Of a DNA stretch of 6,778 nucleotides, positions 1-6,078 are shown one piece after another (the stretch's first letter is position 1; each line of letters starts with the position of its first letter). Position numbers and translations under genes: made by a program. This DNA comes from Bradyrhizobium sp. GTDB taxonomy: Bacteria; Pseudomonadota; Alphaproteobacteria; Rhizobiales; Xanthobacteraceae. The stretch lies in NCBI GenBank assembly GCA_013695565.1, contig JACDAG010000949.1:1-6778 (forward strand), given 5' to 3'. Below the pieces are notes generated by a model. It had not been told where the DNA came from. It saw nothing but the letters and a program-made list of their open reading frames with translations, and did not search any database.

Positions 1-368
1 TCGTGCGCCCGCTCCATCCAGCTAACCCGCTCGGCGACCTGGATGTGCACCGTGACCGGAACGGCATCGGGATCGTCATACGTCCCGCTTTGCACGTCGA
101 TGATGCCGGGCAGCATGTTGGTATTGATATAAAAGAGACCGGTTCCGCAATTGGCGCAAAAATGCCGCCGGCCATGTTCGGACGACGCGTAGACCTTGGG
201 CTCGCCCTGCGTCACCTTGACGGCGTCTTCGGCGTACATCGCCCAGCCGACCATCGGCGCGCCGGCGTGCCGCCGGCAATCCGCGCAATGACACAGCGCA
301 TGCACGATCAGGTCGCCTTCCACCTGGTAGCGGATCGCGCCGCAATGACAGCCGCCGGTAATGCGCAT
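1..368 (-). CDS. GFA-family (glutathione-dependent formaldehyde-activating enzyme-like) zinc protein, 3' end cut off
   Basis: Translating the minus strand from the ATG at 368..366 gives 122 complete codons before the window ends. The sequence starts MRITGGCHCGAIRY and shows the full zinc-binding cysteine pattern of the GFA/CENP-V fold: C7 and C9 (GCHCG), C26, C28 and C31 (CHCADC), and C71 and C74 (CANCG). An AAGGAG ribosome binding site lies 7 nt upstream, which fixes the start. Family members are usually about 115-150 residues, so little is likely missing. The founding member was described as promoting the spontaneous adduct formation of glutathione with formaldehyde, but most bacterial paralogues have no proven substrate. 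No formaldehyde-oxidation gene is visible beside it, so the enzyme name should be read as family membership only. A 6+6 bp inverted repeat at 398-414 sits just upstream and could be an operator. Confidence 0.9.
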   Translation of the reverse strand, partial: MRITGGCHCGAIRYQVEGDLIVHALCHCADCRRHAGAPMVGWAMYAEDAVKVTQGEPKVYASSEHGRRHFCANCGTGLFYINTNMLPGIIDVQSGTYDDPDAVPVTVHIQVAERVSWMERAH

Positions 369-657
369 AGATATGCTCCTTCTTGAAAAGCACCATTGAG
401 CGGACTGGCCGCTCCACTCGCCGTAGTTGCTCGCTCACCCCGTGAGTTGGTAGAGCTTGCTTTGACCAGCCTGCTGCGAAGTCCGCTCAGGCGCAACAGG
501 CTTGCCCACAAAGGCCGATCAGAAAATCTCTATCCCAGCGGAAGTCCGCGCTCCGAGGTGGTCGATTTCAACAAGAGCATATGCCAAGGGACCGTCAACA
601 GAATCTGCATCATCACAGGGGCGGATTGACGATTTATGGACCCGAAGACCCGATTGC
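369..657. other. Intergenic stretch without a convincing gene
   Basis: This stretch separates two minus-strand genes. Apart from the ribosome binding site, it holds an inverted repeat GAGCGG-N5-CCGCTC (398-414), a smaller one CTCAC-ccc-GTGAG (434-446), and a 9-bp direct repeat GAAGTCCGC (478-486 and 541-549). Open frames crossing it do not resemble any family I recognise and lack credible starts. It might be decayed coding sequence, but I cannot identify a parent gene. The promoter of the GFA gene should lie in the right part of this stretch; no clear -35/-10 pair stands out. Confidence 0.5.
376..381 (-). promoter_or_regulatory. Ribosome binding site of the GFA-family gene
   Basis: The minus strand reads AAGGAG, 7 nt before the ATG. 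It is the strongest Shine-Dalgarno match serving a gene in this window and settles the start codon of the downstream gene. Confidence 0.8.
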
Positions 658-966
658 CTAGCCCGCGACGTGCAGGCTGATGCCCGCGCGCTTTTGCAGG
701 TAGCCGATCACACTGAAGAGGTTTCTCGCCTGCGGATTACCGCGCGGTCCGAACATGCGGATCAGGCTCTTGGGCGGCGCGCCAGTTGCTTCGCCGAGCT
801 TCTCGAAACCGACGGTCGCCTTGATGTAGTCGCGCAGGATCGTCTTGCCGGTGTCGACATCACCGCTCAGCATCGCGTCGATACCCTCGCGAAGCAGCGC
901 TTCGGCGAATTTCTTGTCGGTCTTGACCCGACCCTGCACCAGTTCGTTGAAACTCTTTGATTTCAT
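658..966 (-). CDS. Small helix-turn-helix DNA-binding protein, addiction-module antidote type, orphan
   Basis: The 102-residue product starts MKSKSFNELV at the ATG at 966..964. The frame stays open to 999, but homologues I recall begin at this methionine. A helical N-terminal half (residues about 5-48, with the segment SGDVDTGKTILRDYI) is followed by a Cro/C1-type helix-turn-helix at about 52-72 (GFEKLGEATGAPPKSLIRMFG) and a short C-terminal strand and helix (GNPQARNLFSVIGYLQ). This layout matches the HigA-like 'probable addiction module antidote' regulators. In type II systems the antidote binds a RelE/HigB-type toxin and represses the operon. No toxin frame exists on either side: 134 bp upstream is mostly a repeat, and 289 bp downstream has no RelE-like frame. 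It is therefore more likely a solitary regulator than half of a working module. The Shine-Dalgarno sequence is weak. Confidence 0.8.
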   Translation of the reverse strand: MKSKSFNELVQGRVKTDKKFAEALLREGIDAMLSGDVDTGKTILRDYIKATVGFEKLGEATGAPPKSLIRMFGPRGNPQARNLFSVIGYLQKRAGISLHVAG

Positions 967-1006
967 CACGACCCGTCTTCGCTCGAGGCAATCCGCCACT
1001 CAAGTC

Positions 1007-1090
1007 GTCATTGCGAGCGCAGCGAAGCAATCCATCTGGCCGCGGAAAAGAAAGAATGGATTGCTTCGTCACTTCGCTCCTCGCAATGAC
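1007..1090. repeat. Dispersed intergenic palindromic repeat of the Bradyrhizobium/Rhodopseudomonas type
   Basis: The left arm (1007-1035) and right arm (1056-1090) are imperfect inverted copies. The outer 11 bp, GTCATTGCGAG against CTCGCAATGAC, pair exactly, and so do the inner 13 bp, CGAAGCAATCCAT against ATGGATTGCTTCG. The arms differ by small insertions between those blocks, and a 20-nt loop (1036-1055) separates them. I recognise this consensus as a high-copy intergenic repeat in Bradyrhizobium and relatives. It fills the gap between the end of hpnO and the small HTH gene, both on the minus strand. A transcript from hpnO would fold it into a long hairpin that could end transcription or protect the 3' end. 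No transposase is adjacent. Confidence 0.88.
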
Positions 1091-1100
1091 AAGGGAAGCG

Positions 1101-2492
1101 TTACGCCGATTTGCGTACGGCGTTGTCGACCAGCGTCTTGCCGAGCGACCAGATCGCGCCGGGCACCTTGTGGCTGGAGGCGATCACGCTGTCGAACGAC
1201 TTTGCGATCCAGCTGCAGTCTTCTTCGGTGATCACCAGCGGCGGCAGCAGCTTGATGGTATGGCTGCCGTGACCGGACACCTGCGTCAAGATCTTGTGAT
1301 CCTTGAACAGCGGCACGGTGATGAGCTGGCAGAACAGGCCCTTGTTGGCGGTCTCGAGCACGTTCCAGGAAGCTTTCAGCCGCAGCGATTTCGGCGGGCC
1401 GAACTCGATACCGATCATCAGCCCCTTGCCGCGCACTTCCTTCAGCAATTCGTAGCCGGGCACCATGCGCGTCAGCGCCAGCCGGAGCTCGGCGCCGCGT
1501 TTCGCCGCCTGCTCGACCAGCTTTTCGGCCTTCATCACTTCGAGGGTCGCGATACCGGCCGCCATCGCCAGATCGTTTTTCGCAAAGGTCGAGCCGTGCA
1601 CGACCGCGCGATCCATTTGATTGAATATCTTGTCGAAGATGCTCTTGCGCGTCAGCAGCGCGCCGACCGGCACATGTCCGCCCGACAGCGCCTTCGCCAG
1701 CAGCACCATGTCGGGTTCGACATTCCAGTGTTCGACCGCCAGGAACTTGCCGGTGCGGCCGATCCCGGTCTGGATTTCATCGGCGATGAACAGCGTGCCG
1801 TATTTGCGGCACAGCGCCGCCGCGCCCGGCAGAAACTCGTCGGTGGGCAGGTTGACGCCCTTGCCCTGGATCGGCTCGACGATGAAGGCGGCGACCTGAC
1901 GCGACGACAGCGCCTGCTCGAGGGCTGCCAGATCGTTGAACGCGATCTGGGTGCAGCCCGGCAGCAGCGGTTCGAAGCCGCTGCGGAAGTTCGAATCGTC
2001 CATCAGCGACAAGGCGCCGTAGGACAGTCCGTGAAAGGAATGAGAACAGGAGACGATGCCGGGCCGGCCGGTGGCGCCACGGGCGAATTTGATCGCGGCT
2101 TCGACGGTTTCGGCGCCCGAATTGGCGAAAAACACCTTGTCCAGATATGGAACATGTTCGAGCAGGCGTTCCGCCAGCACACCGGCCAGGGTGGAGACGT
2201 CCAGCTGCACCAGATTCGGGAAATCGCTGTCGAGGACGCTTTTCAGGGCATGGCGCAGCGCCGGATGATTGCGGCCAATCGCAAAAACGCCAAAACCACT
2301 CAGTAGATCGAGATACTTCGCCCCGTCACGATCGAACAGGTATTGGCCTTGCCCCTTCTGAAAACCGACATCGTAGCCAATGGTTTTGAGCACGCGGACA
2401 AGCTGCTCATTCAAATAGCGCGCATGCATGGAACTGCGTTGCGCCTGATGCTCCACAAACATCTCGGAAACGTCTAGATTTGAACTTAGCAT
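1101..2492 (-). CDS. hpnO: HpnO, class III PLP aminotransferase of aminobacteriohopanetriol synthesis
   Basis: The 463-residue product is a class III (ornithine/acetylornithine-like) aminotransferase. Visible landmarks are the cofactor-phosphate loop NSGAE (124-128), SFHG with H154, the IADEIQTGIGRTG block with D238, which would contact the PLP nitrogen, the Schiff-base lysine K267 in LLAKALSGG, and HGSTF with T302. Sequence and context fit HpnO, which in Rhodopseudomonas palustris is needed to convert the hopanoid side chain to the C35-amine, giving aminobacteriohopanetriol instead of bacteriohopanetetrol. It lies on the same strand as hpnN but is separated from it by an opposing DUF2147 gene, so it probably has its own promoter in 2493-2592. 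The first ATG (2492..2490) has a poor ribosome binding site; M11 and M22 are alternative starts. The other possibility is a related aminotransferase with a different amine acceptor, which the hpnN linkage makes unlikely. Confidence 0.9.
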   Translation of the reverse strand: MLSSNLDVSEMFVEHQAQRSSMHARYLNEQLVRVLKTIGYDVGFQKGQGQYLFDRDGAKYLDLLSGFGVFAIGRNHPALRHALKSVLDSDFPNLVQLDVSTLAGVLAERLLEHVPYLDKVFFANSGAETVEAAIKFARGATGRPGIVSCSHSFHGLSYGALSLMDDSNFRSGFEPLLPGCTQIAFNDLAALEQALSSRQVAAFIVEPIQGKGVNLPTDEFLPGAAALCRKYGTLFIADEIQTGIGRTGKFLAVEHWNVEPDMVLLAKALSGGHVPVGALLTRKSIFDKIFNQMDRAVVHGSTFAKNDLAMAAGIATLEVMKAEKLVEQAAKRGAELRLALTRMVPGYELLKEVRGKGLMIGIEFGPPKSLRLKASWNVLETANKGLFCQLITVPLFKDHKILTQVSGHGSHTIKLLPPLVITEEDCSWIAKSFDSVIASSHKVPGAIWSLGKTLVDNAVRKSA

Positions 2493-2496
2493 TCGC

Positions 2497-2527
2497 TACA
2501 TACGTCGGTTGATGGTCATTTCGTCAA
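2497..2527 (-). promoter_or_regulatory. Candidate hpnO promoter
   Basis: On the minus strand TTGACG (2527..2522) is followed after 19 nt by TATGTA (2502..2497). The -10 lies only 4 nt from the annotated hpnO ATG. If it is used, the transcript would be almost leaderless, or translation would start at the internal M11 or M22. The spacing is longer than ideal, so this is a tentative call. Confidence 0.3.
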
Positions 2528-2530
2528 CTG

Positions 2531-2552
2531 AAAACGCTCAATGCGGCGTTTT
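2531..2552. promoter_or_regulatory. Inverted repeat between divergent hpnO and DUF2147 promoters, possible operator
   Basis: AAAACGC (2531-2537) and GCGTTTT (2546-2552) are perfect 7-bp inverted arms around an 8-nt centre. TTGAC-like elements flank it on both sides, pointing outward: TTGACG on the minus strand at 2527..2522 and TTGACC on the plus strand at 2551-2556. The placement suits a dimeric regulator acting on both divergent genes. No regulator is identified. Confidence 0.4.
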
Positions 2553-2579
2553 GACCCCGCTTCGATCATCTACTTAAGC
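2551..2579 (+). promoter_or_regulatory. Candidate promoter of the DUF2147 gene
   Basis: TTGACC (2551-2556) is followed after 17 nt by TTAAGC (2574-2579). The -35 is good, but the -10 matches the usual consensus poorly. The start would fall only a few bases before the ATG at 2593. Confidence 0.25.
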
Positions 2580-2592
2580 ATAGGTTTGAACC

Positions 2593-3276
2593 ATGTTGCA
2601 CTGCCCAAGAACTATCGCGCGTACAATAGTTATTTCCGGATTCATTTTGGCCACAGGTGTCACCTCCGCGCTGGCCGCCGACCCCACCGGTGACTGGAAA
2701 GTAGCCGACGGCGTCGCCAACATTCGGGTCGCACAATGCAACGGCAATATCTGGGGCGCGGTCTCCTGGGAGAAGACGCCCGGTGGCCGGGATACGCATA
2801 ATCCCGATGCCGCCAAGCAGAGCCGACCGACGCTCGGCATGCCGATCCTGATCGACATGAAGAAGAAGCCCGGTGTCGATGCGTGGGAAGGCCAGGTCTA
2901 CAACGCCAAGGATGGCCAGCTTTACAGTTCCACCATCAAGCCGATCGGGTCCGACCAGCTCGAGATTCAAGGCTGCGTGCTGGGCTTCCTGTGCGGCGGC
3001 GAAACCTGGACCCGCGTCGGACCCCCGATTCCTTCCAGCCCATCCAACAGCATGGCCAAGGGCGCGCCCAAAAATCCTGCCGCGCCGAAGGCGGGCGCCT
3101 CGGCGACGGCCCCCGGTCTGACGCCCGCGCCTGGCTCGCCGGCAGCAGCTGGCGCACCGAAGACCACGGGTGCGGTTAACCCGGCGCCGAAGGCTGTCGC
3201 CGGCCAGAAACAGGCCGCCGCCGACCCGGTCGGTGATATCTGCCTACTCCCCGACATCGCGCGGTTTGCCCATTAG
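2593..3276 (+). CDS. Secreted DUF2147 protein with Ala/Pro-rich tail
   Basis: The 227-residue protein begins with a Sec-type signal peptide: two arginines in the first ten residues, a hydrophobic core at about 12-24, and a likely cut after ALA at residue 28. Residues about 30-142 form a DUF2147 domain, recognisable from DPTGDW near its start, the HNPDAAKQSRPTLGMPIL stretch, WEGQVYNAKDGQLYSSTI, and LEIQGCVLGFLCGGETWTRV at its end. A low-complexity Ala/Pro/Gly/Lys segment (about 145-210) follows, then a hydrophobic ending GDICLLPDIARFAH. Cysteines C49, C128, C134 and C217 could form disulfides in the periplasm. DUF2147 proteins are exported proteins of unknown biochemical role; I assign none. 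It stands against the direction of hpnN and hpnO, and its last ten codons plus stop overlap the 3' end of hpnN. Its start is supported by the signal peptide rather than by a clear ribosome binding site. Confidence 0.88.
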   Translation: MLHCPRTIARTIVISGFILATGVTSALAADPTGDWKVADGVANIRVAQCNGNIWGAVSWEKTPGGRDTHNPDAAKQSRPTLGMPILIDMKKKPGVDAWEGQVYNAKDGQLYSSTIKPIGSDQLEIQGCVLGFLCGGETWTRVGPPIPSSPSNSMAKGAPKNPAAPKAGASATAPGLTPAPGSPAAAGAPKTTGAVNPAPKAVAGQKQAAADPVGDICLLPDIARFAH

Positions 3277-5832
3277 CGCGGGCTGAAACAGCAGCACCGC
3301 GGCCAACGTGGTGACGAGCGACAGCGCCAGCAATTTACCCATGCTGGCGGTGCCGGGATGACTGGACAGCCACAGGCTTCCGAAAGCCGTGGCCGTCGTC
3401 AGCGCGCTGAAGAAGATGGCGCGCGTGAGGCTGGTCTGCAGCAGGTTCGTTCTGCCCGACCGCCATGCCGTCACGTAATAAATCTTGAAGGCGACGCCGA
3501 TGCCCAGCATCAGCGGCCACGCGACGATATTGGCGAAATTCAGCGGCAGCCCGATCAGCACGCAGATTTCCATGGTCACGGCGCCGGCGACCAATAGCGG
3601 CACCAGCGTCAACAGCACGTCGGTGACCCGTCGCAGCGCCAGCCAGAGCAGCACGCTGATCACGATCAGCGCCCAGATGCCGGCGTGGATGAACGCCCGC
3701 ACCACCGTGTCGCCGGATTTCAGAATCGAGACCGGCCCGCCGATCGCGTTCGGCTCGGCCGCCAGCACCGCATCGGCAAACTTGCGCAGCACATCATTGT
3801 CGTTGGGATCGCCCTTCGGCAGCGCCTCGACGCGCATCAGGCCATCCTTGGTCTTCCAGCCGTCCACGAGTTCGGGCGGCAGCGTCTTCAGGGTGACGGG
3901 CTGGGCCTGCATCGTGTTCTTGAGCTGGTCGAAGGTTATCTTGAGAGGTACGACGAAAATGCTCTGCGCCTTGTCGCGGACCGCTTGCGTGGATTCGGCG
4001 AGCTTGGACAGTACGTCCGCCAGCCGGCGTGCGGCGACCGCGCCCGGGCTCTTGCCGTCGCCGGCGGTCTTGCGCAGGCTGTCGACCGAACTCTTGAGCG
4101 CTTCGACATTCTCCGCATCGGTCGGCGCCGCATCGACGGAGTCCGGATTGAGCGCGGGAGCGACCACCTTGGCGGCCTGCGCGATCAGCTTCAACTTGGC
4201 CGGCTGGTCCTCCGGAACGAAGCTGTCGAGCGACATCACGCGCAGCACTTCCGGCACCTTCTCCAGCTTCGCCTCGATCTTCTTGGCGTCGGCTTCCGAA
4301 TTCGTCATCACGTTGATGGCGTTGGCGCCGGTGTTCGGATCCTTGCGCAGATCGAGGAAGGTCGCGATCGACTCGACGTGCGAATTGCGCAGGTTGATCG
4401 GGTTGAAGTCGAACTTCATGAAATAGAGCAGCGGCAGGCCGGCCACCGCGACCAAAATCGTACCTGATATGATGATGACGCGATGCCGCTCGAGGAAGTC
4501 ATCGACCGGCGCCAGGAAAGCATAACCGACCGCGTCGTTTTCACCGGGCGGGTTGAGCAGCGTCAGCAGCGCCGGCAGCGTCGTGATGCTGGTGATGAAC
4601 GCCACCAGCATGCCGGCGCCGGCGATCTTGCCGAGTTCGGAAATGCCTTGATAGTCGGTCGGCAGGAAGCAGAGGAAACCGGCGGCGGTCGCCATCGCGG
4701 CGAGCGACAGCGGGACAGCCGAGCGGCTGGCCGCGCTCTCCAGCGCCAGCCGCAGATCGTCGTTCTTGAAGCGCTCGGACCGGTAGCGGACGCTGAACTG
4801 GATGCCGAAATCGACGCCGAGGCCGACGAACAGCACCGCGAACGCGATCGACAGCAAGTTGAGCGAACCCACCATCATCAGACCAACCGCCGTGGTGATG
4901 GCAAGGCCGACGAACAGGTTGACGAAGACCGCGAAGATGATCTTCGACGAGTGCAGCGCCATCCAGAGAATCACCAGAACGATCAGCACCGTACCGATGC
5001 CGTTGACGATCGCGCCGTCCTGAACGGTGGCGTATTCCTCATTGGCGATCGGGACCGGCCCGGTCAACCGCACGCGCGCCCCATATTCGCCGGCAAAACT
5101 AAGGGCCTTGGCCGCCTCCCGGATGGCGTCGGTGGCATCCTTGCCGGGCTCGAGCGCGTTGTAATCGAGCTTCGGCTTGAACTCGATGAACGCGCGCTTG
5201 TCGGAATCGGTCAACGGCTTGTCGCTGACGAGTTCGCGCCAGGAGAACGTCGCCGAGCCTTTGCTCAGGATGTTCTCGACCGTCTGCGAGATCAGGTTGA
5301 AGGGCCGTTCGGTACTATCGAGTTTGACCTGGCCCCGCTTGATGCCGGCAATGCCGGTCTCCAGCGCGCCGGTCAGGCCGCGGATCGAGGGATCGCCGGC
5401 CATGATCTCGATCAGGGGGGCTGCGGCTTCGAGCTGCCCGGTAACCTTGCCGACATCCTCCACCGGCAGGAACAACAGCCCATTCTTCTCGAAGAATTCG
5501 CCGGAACCGAGCGGCTGCACCGCTTCGAAATGCTGGGTGTCGCCGGTGAGCTTGTCAGCCAGCGCCTTGGCGGCCGCGCTGGTGAGCTCGGGCGTCGGCC
5601 CCTCGACGACGGCGAGAATGAGTTTTTCGCGGTCGAACGCCTGTTCGAACTGGTTGTCGCGCTTGCGCCAGTCGAGCTCGGGCGAAATCAGCTTGTTGAT
5701 GTCGGTATTGATGGAGAAGTTGCGGGCCGTGTAGACGCCCGCCCCGATCGCAAGGATCAGCGAGGAAATGACGACCAGTATGGCAAACCGCGTACAATTT
5801 CTAACAATCGAGACAACAAGACTGGTCAGCAC
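3244..5832 (-). CDS. hpnN: HpnN, RND/MMPL-family hopanoid transporter
   Basis: The 862-residue inner-membrane protein has the duplicated RND plan: TM1 (about 16-36), a large periplasmic domain (about 37-272), TM2-TM6 (about 275-425), TM7 (about 451-471), a second periplasmic domain (about 472-712) with a long helical insert near 540-625, and TM8-TM12 (about 715-852). The length and the motif INTDINKLISPELDWRKRD after TM1 match HpnN. In R. palustris HpnN is needed to move hopanoids to the outer membrane, and the Burkholderia protein forms a dimeric RND structure. TM4 carries the acidic residue D341 (GLGVDFGIQF); the matching TM10 position is A781 (GIGVAFKIYY). The start is GTG at 5832..5830: an in-frame stop lies at 5853..5851, no in-frame ATG exists nearby, and AGAAAG lies 7 nt upstream. 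A stress-type promoter lies just upstream. The gene diverges from ispH. Confidence 0.93.
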   Translation of the reverse strand: MLTSLVVSIVRNCTRFAILVVISSLILAIGAGVYTARNFSINTDINKLISPELDWRKRDNQFEQAFDREKLILAVVEGPTPELTSAAAKALADKLTGDTQHFEAVQPLGSGEFFEKNGLLFLPVEDVGKVTGQLEAAAPLIEIMAGDPSIRGLTGALETGIAGIKRGQVKLDSTERPFNLISQTVENILSKGSATFSWRELVSDKPLTDSDKRAFIEFKPKLDYNALEPGKDATDAIREAAKALSFAGEYGARVRLTGPVPIANEEYATVQDGAIVNGIGTVLIVLVILWMALHSSKIIFAVFVNLFVGLAITTAVGLMMVGSLNLLSIAFAVLFVGLGVDFGIQFSVRYRSERFKNDDLRLALESAASRSAVPLSLAAMATAAGFLCFLPTDYQGISELGKIAGAGMLVAFITSITTLPALLTLLNPPGENDAVGYAFLAPVDDFLERHRVIIISGTILVAVAGLPLLYFMKFDFNPINLRNSHVESIATFLDLRKDPNTGANAINVMTNSEADAKKIEAKLEKVPEVLRVMSLDSFVPEDQPAKLKLIAQAAKVVAPALNPDSVDAAPTDAENVEALKSSVDSLRKTAGDGKSPGAVAARRLADVLSKLAESTQAVRDKAQSIFVVPLKITFDQLKNTMQAQPVTLKTLPPELVDGWKTKDGLMRVEALPKGDPNDNDVLRKFADAVLAAEPNAIGGPVSILKSGDTVVRAFIHAGIWALIVISVLLWLALRRVTDVLLTLVPLLVAGAVTMEICVLIGLPLNFANIVAWPLMLGIGVAFKIYYVTAWRSGRTNLLQTSLTRAIFFSALTTATAFGSLWLSSHPGTASMGKLLALSLVTTLAAVLLFQPALMGKPRDVGE

Positions 5833-5868
5833 ATCATTTCTTTCTAAGTCTTAAGGAGGCCTGCCGGA

Positions 5869-5893
5869 AACGCCCGCTGTCTAGCGGAGTTCC
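5869..5893 (-). promoter_or_regulatory. EcfG (general stress response sigma factor) promoter of hpnN
   Basis: The minus strand reads GGAAC (5893..5889), a 16-nt spacer (5888..5873), then CGTT (5872..5869). This is an exact match to the alphaproteobacterial EcfG/SigT/RpoE2 consensus GGAAC-N16/17-CGTT. The implied transcript would start near 5862 and give a leader of about 30 nt before the hpnN GTG, an ordinary distance. EcfG is held by the anti-sigma factor NepR and freed by phosphorylated PhyR. EcfG control of another hopanoid gene, hpnP, has been reported in R. palustris. Confidence 0.65.
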
Positions 5894-5906
5894 ACAGGCC
5901 GATCTA

Positions 5907-5943
5907 CATGGGTCGAACGAACTTGGGTCGATCTTGGGTCGAT
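5907..5943. repeat. 11-bp tandem repeat upstream of the hpnN promoter
   Basis: CTTGGGTCGAT occurs twice in exact tandem (5922-5932 and 5933-5943). A third copy, matching at 9 of 11 bases, lies at 5907-5917. The core GGGTCGA is therefore present at 5910, 5925 and 5936. The 11-bp period puts the two tandem cores on one face of the helix. Relative to the inferred hpnN start the block covers roughly -45 to -80, where an activator would bind. It could equally serve ispH on the other side. Confidence 0.6.
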
Positions 5944-5988
5944 CTAATGTTTGTCTTGGTTACTTTTGGTAGGTGCGCGGAGAGGCCG

Positions 5989-6007
5989 CAAAACGGGGCC
6001 AAAACGG
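5989..6007. repeat. CAAAACGG direct repeat with 11-bp period
   Basis: CAAAACGG is found at 5989-5996 and again at 6000-6007, exactly 11 bp apart. Such helical spacing is common in binding sites of response regulators and similar proteins, but two short copies may also arise by chance. Confidence 0.3.
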
Positions 6008-6078
6008 CGTCGAGGAACCTCATATAGCCTCCCACTCCGGGCGAGAAAGTGACGAAGCGGTGAGGAATAAGGCCACGC

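Noticed and set aside
444..456. GAGTTGGTAGAGC, resembling a tRNA D-arm
   Set aside because: No T-arm, anticodon stem or acceptor pairing could be found around it, so it is not a tRNA or a recognisable fragment of one.
396..960. Overlapping plus-strand frames at 396-629 and 502-960
   Set aside because: They lack ribosome binding sites and recognisable domains, and the right part is opposite the HTH gene, which has a clear family match.
957..2306. Long open frame (449 codons) on the plus strand antisense to hpnO
   Set aside because: It lies opposite a clear aminotransferase gene, starts inside the palindromic repeat region, and its product is rich in Arg, Gln, His and Asp, as expected from reading a high-GC gene backwards.
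4483..5847. Long open frame (454 codons) on the plus strand antisense to hpnN, and shorter ones at 3485-4426 and 3685-4467
   Set aside because: All lie opposite HpnN, have no recognisable domains, and show biased composition typical of antisense frames in GC-rich DNA.
5852..5859. TAAGGAGG on the plus strand, a perfect Shine-Dalgarno sequence
   Set aside because: No start codon follows at a usable distance and no open frame begins there; it lies in the hpnN leader on the other strand.
6014..6018. GGAAC on the plus strand, a possible second EcfG -35 toward ispH
   Set aside because: The bases 16-17 nt downstream are CTCC/TCCG and not CGTT, so the second half of the motif is missing.
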